DNA of 10,181 nt from Spirochaetaceae bacterium UBA1306 (GTDB lineage Bacteria; Spirochaetota; Spirochaetia; Treponematales; Rectinemataceae), in the NCBI GenBank assembly GCA_002307245.1, contig DBTW01000009.1, positions 1 to 10,181 of the forward strand. Direction: 5' to 3'. This document shows positions 6,371-10,181 of the stretch, piece by piece. Numbering within the stretch: position 1 is the first letter of the stretch; the number at the start of each line of letters is the position of its first letter. The notes below the pieces were generated by a model. That model had not been told where the DNA came from and ran no database searches. It saw nothing but the letters and a program-made list of their open reading frames with translations. A program made the translations under genes and the position numbers.

Positions 6371-6409
6371 GAGGGCAGGCCGGCGGCCCTAGACCGCCAG
6401 CCTGCCCTC
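6371..6409 (+). promoter_or_regulatory. Long GC-rich stem-loop upstream of livH
   Basis: GAGGGCAGGC (6371-6380) pairs perfectly with GCCTGCCCTC (6400-6409). After one mismatch, GGCGG (6382-6386) pairs with CCGCC (6394-6398) around a seven-base loop. This gives about 15 pairs with a single mismatch. No T-tract follows. The hairpin ends 36 bases before the preferred livH start and only six bases before the ATG at 6416, which makes that earlier ATG a poor start. Confidence 0.65.
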
Positions 6410-6445
6410 GCCCGTATGAAGTCGACCATTGAAGAGGTAGATCGC

Positions 6446-7576
6446 ATGCCGTCCAGCATCGCTTCCGGGAAAGCCCCGATTTCAGACGAAAAGCGCCGGG
6501 GGCCGCCCCTAGCCTGGGTAGGATGGGCCTTCCTCGGCCTCATCGGCGCCGTAACGGTCGCGTACATCGCAGGCAAGGCCTGGAGCAACCCGGTGCTATT
6601 CCTGCAGAATATCCTCGACGGGCTCAAGCTCGGCTTCGTCTACGCCCTCATAGCCCTCGGCTACACGATGGTCTACGGGATCGTCAAGCTGATCAACTTC
6701 GCCCACGGCGACGTCTTCATGGTAGGCGCCTTCACGAGCTTCTACGCGGTCAGCCGCTTTCGGCTGCATCAATGGCCCTCGGCGGTCTTCCCGGGGATCG
6801 ATCCGACGGTCTCGGTGATCATCGGCTCGATCACCGTCGTCCTCCTCGCGATGCTCATATGCGTCCTCCTCGCGGTCACGATCGAGCGCGTGGCCTACAA
6901 GCCCCTGCGGGAGGCGCCGCGGATCGCCGCCCTCATCACGGCCATCGGCGTGTCATTCTTCCTCGAGTTTTTCGGCGCCCTGCCCTTCGTCTACAGCGGG
7001 CGCTTCATCCCCTATAAGGCGCCCTTCCCGACCACCGCATGGTACGTCCAGGATGGCATCCATCCCATCGTCTCGGGTACCGCCTCCCCCGACAACACGA
7101 TCTCCTTCTCCAATATATTCCTCCTCATCGCCGCGGCCTCCATCCTGGTACAGGTCTTCCTCCAATGGATCGTCAAGCGCACGAAGATCGGGGTCGCGAT
7201 GCGCGCGGCATCCTACGACAAGTCCACGGCCCGGCTCATGGGCATCAACGTCGACCGCGTCATCTCCTTCACCTTCGCCATCGGCGCGGCCTTCGCTGGC
7301 CTGGGCGGCGTGCTCTACGCGATAGCCTATTCCTCGATCTGGAGCCAGCTCGGCGTCCTGCCCGGGCTCAAGGCCTTCGTGGCGGCGGTGCTCGGCGGGA
7401 TCGGCTCGATACCCGGAGCCTTCGTGGGCGCCCTGATCATGGGGCAAGCCGAGGCCCTGACCATGGGTTACATCTCGACCCCGATGCGCGACGCGGTGGC
7501 CTTCGCGATATTGATCATCGTACTCCTCGTCAAGCCCACGGGGCTGTTCGGCGAGCCCTCCGGGGAAAAGGCCTAA
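6446..7576 (+). CDS. livH: HAAT-family ABC transporter permease LivH
   Basis: This 376-residue inner-membrane permease should form half of the amino acid channel with LivM. The family hallmark is at residues 58-88: LDGLKLGFVYALIALGYTM followed by VYGIVKLINFAHGD. The cytoplasmic ATPase-coupling loop is near KRTKIGVAMRAASYDKSTARLMGI, followed by the Gly-rich helix AGLGGVLYA, and the protein ends in the usual VKPTGLFGE. The first 50 residues are additional to the core: a charged stretch (SDEKRRG) and an extra hydrophobic segment (about 23-43). E. coli LivH is about 308 residues. I chose the ATG at 6446 because GAAGAGGTAGATC (6431-6443) closely resembles a Shine-Dalgarno site at the right distance. 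The in-frame ATG at 6416 would add ten residues but has no such site and abuts a hairpin. livM follows after 11 bases. Confidence 0.9.
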   Translation: MPSSIASGKAPISDEKRRGPPLAWVGWAFLGLIGAVTVAYIAGKAWSNPVLFLQNILDGLKLGFVYALIALGYTMVYGIVKLINFAHGDVFMVGAFTSFYAVSRFRLHQWPSAVFPGIDPTVSVIIGSITVVLLAMLICVLLAVTIERVAYKPLREAPRIAALITAIGVSFFLEFFGALPFVYSGRFIPYKAPFPTTAWYVQDGIHPIVSGTASPDNTISFSNIFLLIAAASILVQVFLQWIVKRTKIGVAMRAASYDKSTARLMGINVDRVISFTFAIGAAFAGLGGVLYAIAYSSIWSQLGVLPGLKAFVAAVLGGIGSIPGAFVGALIMGQAEALTMGYISTPMRDAVAFAILIIVLLVKPTGLFGEPSGEKA

Positions 7577-7587
7577 GGGGGCGCGGC

Positions 7588-8976
7588 ATGGAACTCGGAT
7601 ATCTCGCAGGCTCCATCGTCAAGCTCGCAGCCCTGATCGGCTGGATCTACGGCCTCCTCTGGGGCCTTGGCCGACCCAAGGCCTGGCAGAAGGCGGTGAC
7701 CATCATACTCGCCTTCGGCGTCATACAGGCCGCCATCCTCGCCAAGTTCGGCGACATCGCCCTCTTCTCGGCCTTCGACCAGGGATTGCTCATCCAGGCC
7801 TGCACGATGACGATGGTCGCCCTGGGCCTCAACCTCATCTACGGCTTCAACGGACAGTTCAGCCTCGCCCAGTGGGGCTTCTACGGCATCGGCGCCTATT
7901 GCTCCGCCGACATCACCTACCGCTGGACTTCGGGCGACGCCAGCGGCCTCCTCGTCGCCGGCCTGGGCACCATTCTCGGGGCCCTCGCCCTCTTCCTCGT
8001 CGGCTGGCTCCTAAAGAAGAAGCGCGGCGTGCCCGTGCTCTCGGCCTTCACCTTCTACCTCATCGCCCTCGTCGCCGCCGGCTTCGCCGCGGTCAAGCTC
8101 GGCGGAGCGCTCTCGCCGCTCCTAGCCCCTTACTTCGGCAGCCCCGAGGCGCCCGGCGTCCTCGCCTCGCCCCTCGCGCTCCAGATCGTGTTCTTCCTCT
8201 CCATCATCGTCGCGGGAGCCTTCGCGGCCGAGGTGAGCTTCATCTTCGGCCTGCCGGTCCTCTCCCTCGGCTCGGACTACTTCGGCATAGCGACCCTCGG
8301 CTTCGCCATCATCGTGAAGACCCTGCTCGTCAACTCCGACACGATCCTGCCCTTCCCCGAGATGAAGGGCGGGCGCGGCATGATCGGCATCCCCAAGCTC
8401 ACGAACTGGATCTGGGTCTTCGCCTTCCTCATTCTAGTCATAGTCATCATCCGAAACTTCGTGCGCTCCAGCACGGGCCGGGCCACACTGGCCGTCCGCG
8501 AGGACGAGATAGCGGCGCGCGCGATGGGCATCGACGTGGCGAAGAACAAGCTGATGGCCTTCGTCGTCGGCTCCTTCGTCGCTGGCTTGGGCGGCGCGAT
8601 CTACGCCCACTACATCGGCTTCCTCGCCCCGGGCAGCTTCGATTTCATCCAGGGCTACAACCCGCTGATCATCGTGGTCTTCGGCGGCCTGGGTTCCATG
8701 ACCGGCACGATCGCCGCGTCCTTCGGCTGGATCTTCTTCCTCGAGGGCTTCCTGCGCGTCCTCCTCGGCCAGCTCGGCTCCGACGCGCCCTCCTGGCGCC
8801 TCGTGCTCTACCCGATCGCCCTGCTCCTGCTCATGCTGGTCAGGCCCCAGGGCCTGCTCGGCACGGTGGAATGGGGCTTCTTCAAGGACGGCAATAACCC
8901 GATAGGCAGGGCCAGGGAAAAGCTGTCAGCGGCGGTCAAGCTGAAGGGCTCCGGGACCAAGAAGGAGGGCGAATAG
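7588..8976 (+). CDS. livM: HAAT-family ABC transporter permease LivM
   Basis: This 462-residue inner-membrane permease is the partner of LivH. Core motifs: LGLNLIYGFNGQFSLAQWGF at 79-98, SLGSDYFGIATLGFAIIVK at 226-244, and the ATPase-coupling loop STGRATLAVREDEIAARAMG at 295-314, followed by AGLGGAIYAHYIGF. It ends with the family's RPQGLLG and a basic tail (KLKGSGTKKEGE). E. coli LivM is about 425 residues. The extra length here lies mainly between residues 110 and 222, where two or more additional hydrophobic segments flank a KKK loop (143-145), and in an added N-terminal hydrophobic segment (about 5-27). The ATG at 7588 is chosen because AGGGGG lies six bases upstream and just after the livH stop. 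The frame stays open upstream, but only as a shadow of livH. livG starts two bases after the stop, so translational coupling is likely. Confidence 0.9.
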   Translation: MELGYLAGSIVKLAALIGWIYGLLWGLGRPKAWQKAVTIILAFGVIQAAILAKFGDIALFSAFDQGLLIQACTMTMVALGLNLIYGFNGQFSLAQWGFYGIGAYCSADITYRWTSGDASGLLVAGLGTILGALALFLVGWLLKKKRGVPVLSAFTFYLIALVAAGFAAVKLGGALSPLLAPYFGSPEAPGVLASPLALQIVFFLSIIVAGAFAAEVSFIFGLPVLSLGSDYFGIATLGFAIIVKTLLVNSDTILPFPEMKGGRGMIGIPKLTNWIWVFAFLILVIVIIRNFVRSSTGRATLAVREDEIAARAMGIDVAKNKLMAFVVGSFVAGLGGAIYAHYIGFLAPGSFDFIQGYNPLIIVVFGGLGSMTGTIAASFGWIFFLEGFLRVLLGQLGSDAPSWRLVLYPIALLLLMLVRPQGLLGTVEWGFFKDGNNPIGRAREKLSAAVKLKGSGTKKEGE

Positions 8977-8978
8977 CG

Positions 8979-9782
8979 ATGGCCTCGATCAAGACCGGAG
9001 ATACCATTCTTTCCATCAAGAAGGCGACCAAGGCCTTCGGCGGCCTCCTGGCGGTCAAGGACCTCGACCTCGAGCTGCCCAAGGGCGCGATCCAGGGCCT
9101 CATCGGCCCAAATGGCGCCGGCAAGACCACCGCCTTCAACCTCATCACGGGCGTCATCCCCATCACCTCGGGCGCGATCAGCTTCGAGGGCGAGCGCATC
9201 GACGGGCTCGAGGCCTACGAAGTCACCCGCCTGGGCATCGCGCGCACCTTCCAGAACATCAGGCTCTTCACGAACCTCTCGGTCCTGGACAACGTGCGGA
9301 TCGCCTACCATTCCCACGCCGGCTACGGCCTCGGCGACTCGCTCCTCCGCTCGCGCCGCTACGCCGAGAAGGAGAAGGAGCTGACCGAGCGGGCCATGGA
9401 CTTCCTGGGCATCTTCCACCTGGACGGCCTTGCCTTCGAGATCGCCAAGAACCTGCCTTACGGCCAGCAGCGCCGCGTCGAGATCGCGCGCGCCCTCGCC
9501 TGCGCCCCACGGCTCTTGCTGCTCGACGAGCCCGCGGCGGGCATGAACCCCAAGGAGACGCTCGAGCTCATGGACTACATCCACTTCATCAAGGACCGCT
9601 TCGACCTAACGATCCTCCTCATCGAGCACCAGATGCGCTTCGTCATGGGCATCTGCGAGTACATCACCGTGATGGATTTCGGCGAGGAGATCGCGCGGGG
9701 CACGCCGGCGCAGATCCAGGTCAACGAGCGGGTCGTCGAAGCCTATCTCGGTAAAGGAGCGGCGAAAATTGCTGCAAGTTGA
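8979..9782 (+). CDS. livG: HAAT-family ABC transporter ATP-binding protein LivG
   Basis: This 267-residue cytoplasmic ATPase should power the LivHM channel together with LivF. All ABC motifs are intact: Walker A GPNGAGKTT at 43-51, Q-loop Q92 in RTFQNIRLF, the LivG-type signature LPYGQQRRVEIARAL (159-173), in which YGQQR replaces the usual LSGGQ, Walker B LLLLDEP (179-185) with catalytic E184, the D-loop AAGMNP, and switch H217 in LLIEHQM. The length is normal for LivG (about 255). AAGGAGGG at 8962-8969 lies inside the livM 3' end, nine bases before the ATG. The C-terminal VVEAYLG is typical of the family. The end overlaps the start of livF by 14 bases. Confidence 0.95.
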   Translation: MASIKTGDTILSIKKATKAFGGLLAVKDLDLELPKGAIQGLIGPNGAGKTTAFNLITGVIPITSGAISFEGERIDGLEAYEVTRLGIARTFQNIRLFTNLSVLDNVRIAYHSHAGYGLGDSLLRSRRYAEKEKELTERAMDFLGIFHLDGLAFEIAKNLPYGQQRRVEIARALACAPRLLLLDEPAAGMNPKETLELMDYIHFIKDRFDLTILLIEHQMRFVMGICEYITVMDFGEEIARGTPAQIQVNERVVEAYLGKGAAKIAAS

Positions 9783-10181
9783 CAATCTCCACGTCTATTA
9801 CGACGCGATCCACGCGCTGCAGGGCGTATCGTTCAATGTCGAGAAGGGCGAAATCGTCACCCTCATCGGCGCGAACGGCGCTGGCAAGTCCACCATCCTG
9901 CGCACCGTGTCGGGCATCCTCAGGCCCCGCGAGGGCTCGGTCAAGCTGAACGGCCAAGAGCTCACCACCATGCCCGCCGAGAAGATCGTCAAGTTGGGGA
10001 TGAGCCACGTCCCCGAGGGCCGCCGCATCTTCGCGCCCCTCACCGTCAAGGAAAACATCATGATGGGCGCCTACACCCGCTCAGACCCAGCGGAGATCCA
10101 GGCCAGCCTCGAGCGGGCCTACCGCAGCTTCCCGCGCCTCAAGGAGCGCGAGAACCAGTACGGCGGCACCCTCTCGGGCGG
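9769..10181 (+). CDS. livF: HAAT-family ABC transporter ATP-binding protein LivF, N-terminal part (3' end outside window)
   Basis: These are the first 137 residues of the second transporter ATPase, cut by the window edge. Walker A is GANGAGKST at 34-42, and the LivF-typical VPEGRRIF (81-88) marks the Q-loop region. ENIMMGAY (95-102) is characteristic of this subfamily, and the window stops in the signature motif at LSGG. The start is read as TTG (9769-9771), because AAGGAG at 9754-9759 lies nine bases upstream and the protein then begins with the usual LQVDNLHVYY. A CTG at 9772 is the only close alternative. The 14-base overlap with livG suggests coupled translation, consistent with equal amounts of the two ATPases. 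Confidence 0.93.
   Translation, partial: MLQVDNLHVYYDAIHALQGVSFNVEKGEIVTLIGANGAGKSTILRTVSGILRPREGSVKLNGQELTTMPAEKIVKLGMSHVPEGRRIFAPLTVKENIMMGAYTRSDPAEIQASLERAYRSFPRLKERENQYGGTLSG

Noticed and set aside
6299..6409. Intrinsic terminators separating the binding-protein gene from the permeases
   Set aside because: Neither hairpin is followed by a run of T, and no promoter is evident before livH, so read-through is more likely.
6416..6445. Earlier in-frame ATG for livH
   Set aside because: It lies six bases after a strong hairpin with no Shine-Dalgarno site. The ATG at 6446 has a near-consensus site at proper distance.
7039..7587. Long N-terminal extension of LivM in the same open frame
   Set aside because: The frame upstream of 7588 overlaps livH and encodes Arg/His/Pro-rich shadow sequence. 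A good ribosome site supports 7588.
8808..9584. Open frame on minus across livM and livG
   Set aside because: Both plus-strand genes are intact and recognised. The minus product is compositionally biased and has no motif.

Overview
The window is ordinary chromosomal sequence from a GC-rich bacterium. Genes are dense and GC-rich, and the few intergenic gaps are clearly AT-richer. Two features point to a diderm: a soluble ABC binding protein with a signal peptide but no lipobox cysteine, and a periplasmic-facing redox membrane protein. GTG and TTG starts appear alongside ATG. The overall look of the transporter genes and the redox fusion would fit a GC-rich spirochaete, but that placement is an impression from memory and has low confidence. 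I see no tRNA, rRNA, insertion sequence, CRISPR array or attachment site.

Left part (1-3000). The window opens inside the 3' part of a GH13 alpha-amylase-family gene (+). A 198-base AT-rich gap follows, then a response regulator with a GGDEF diguanylate cyclase output domain (+). Its 3' end overlaps by 14 bases the 3' end of a convergent PLP-dependent aminotransferase (-).

Middle (3000-5150). The aminotransferase is the second gene of a minus-strand pair. The first gene, 9 bases upstream, encodes an unusual three-part protein: a DUF1573-like domain, a thioredoxin-like CxxC domain, and a CcdA/DsbD-type membrane domain. An 84-base AT-rich region with a 12-base palindrome separates this pair from a divergent small four-helix membrane protein of unknown function (+). 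That gene ends at a clear intrinsic terminator.

Right part (5098-10181). A complete set of HAAT-family (branched-chain amino acid type) ABC importer genes runs in the order livJ/K-livH-livM-livG-livF (+). It starts from a good -35 box and a strong Shine-Dalgarno site, and the window ends inside livF. The binding protein would capture an amino acid in the periplasm. LivH and LivM form the membrane channel, and LivG and LivF are the ATPases. Two strong GC-rich hairpins without U-tracts sit between the binding-protein gene and livH. They are probably there to give more binding protein than transporter. The last three gene junctions are tight (11 bases, 2 bases, and a 14-base overlap), which indicates translational coupling.

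I found no clearly new biological system. The most noteworthy items are the three-domain redox fusion, the hairpin pair in the transporter operon, and the aminotransferase that seems to lack the usual carboxylate-binding arginine.
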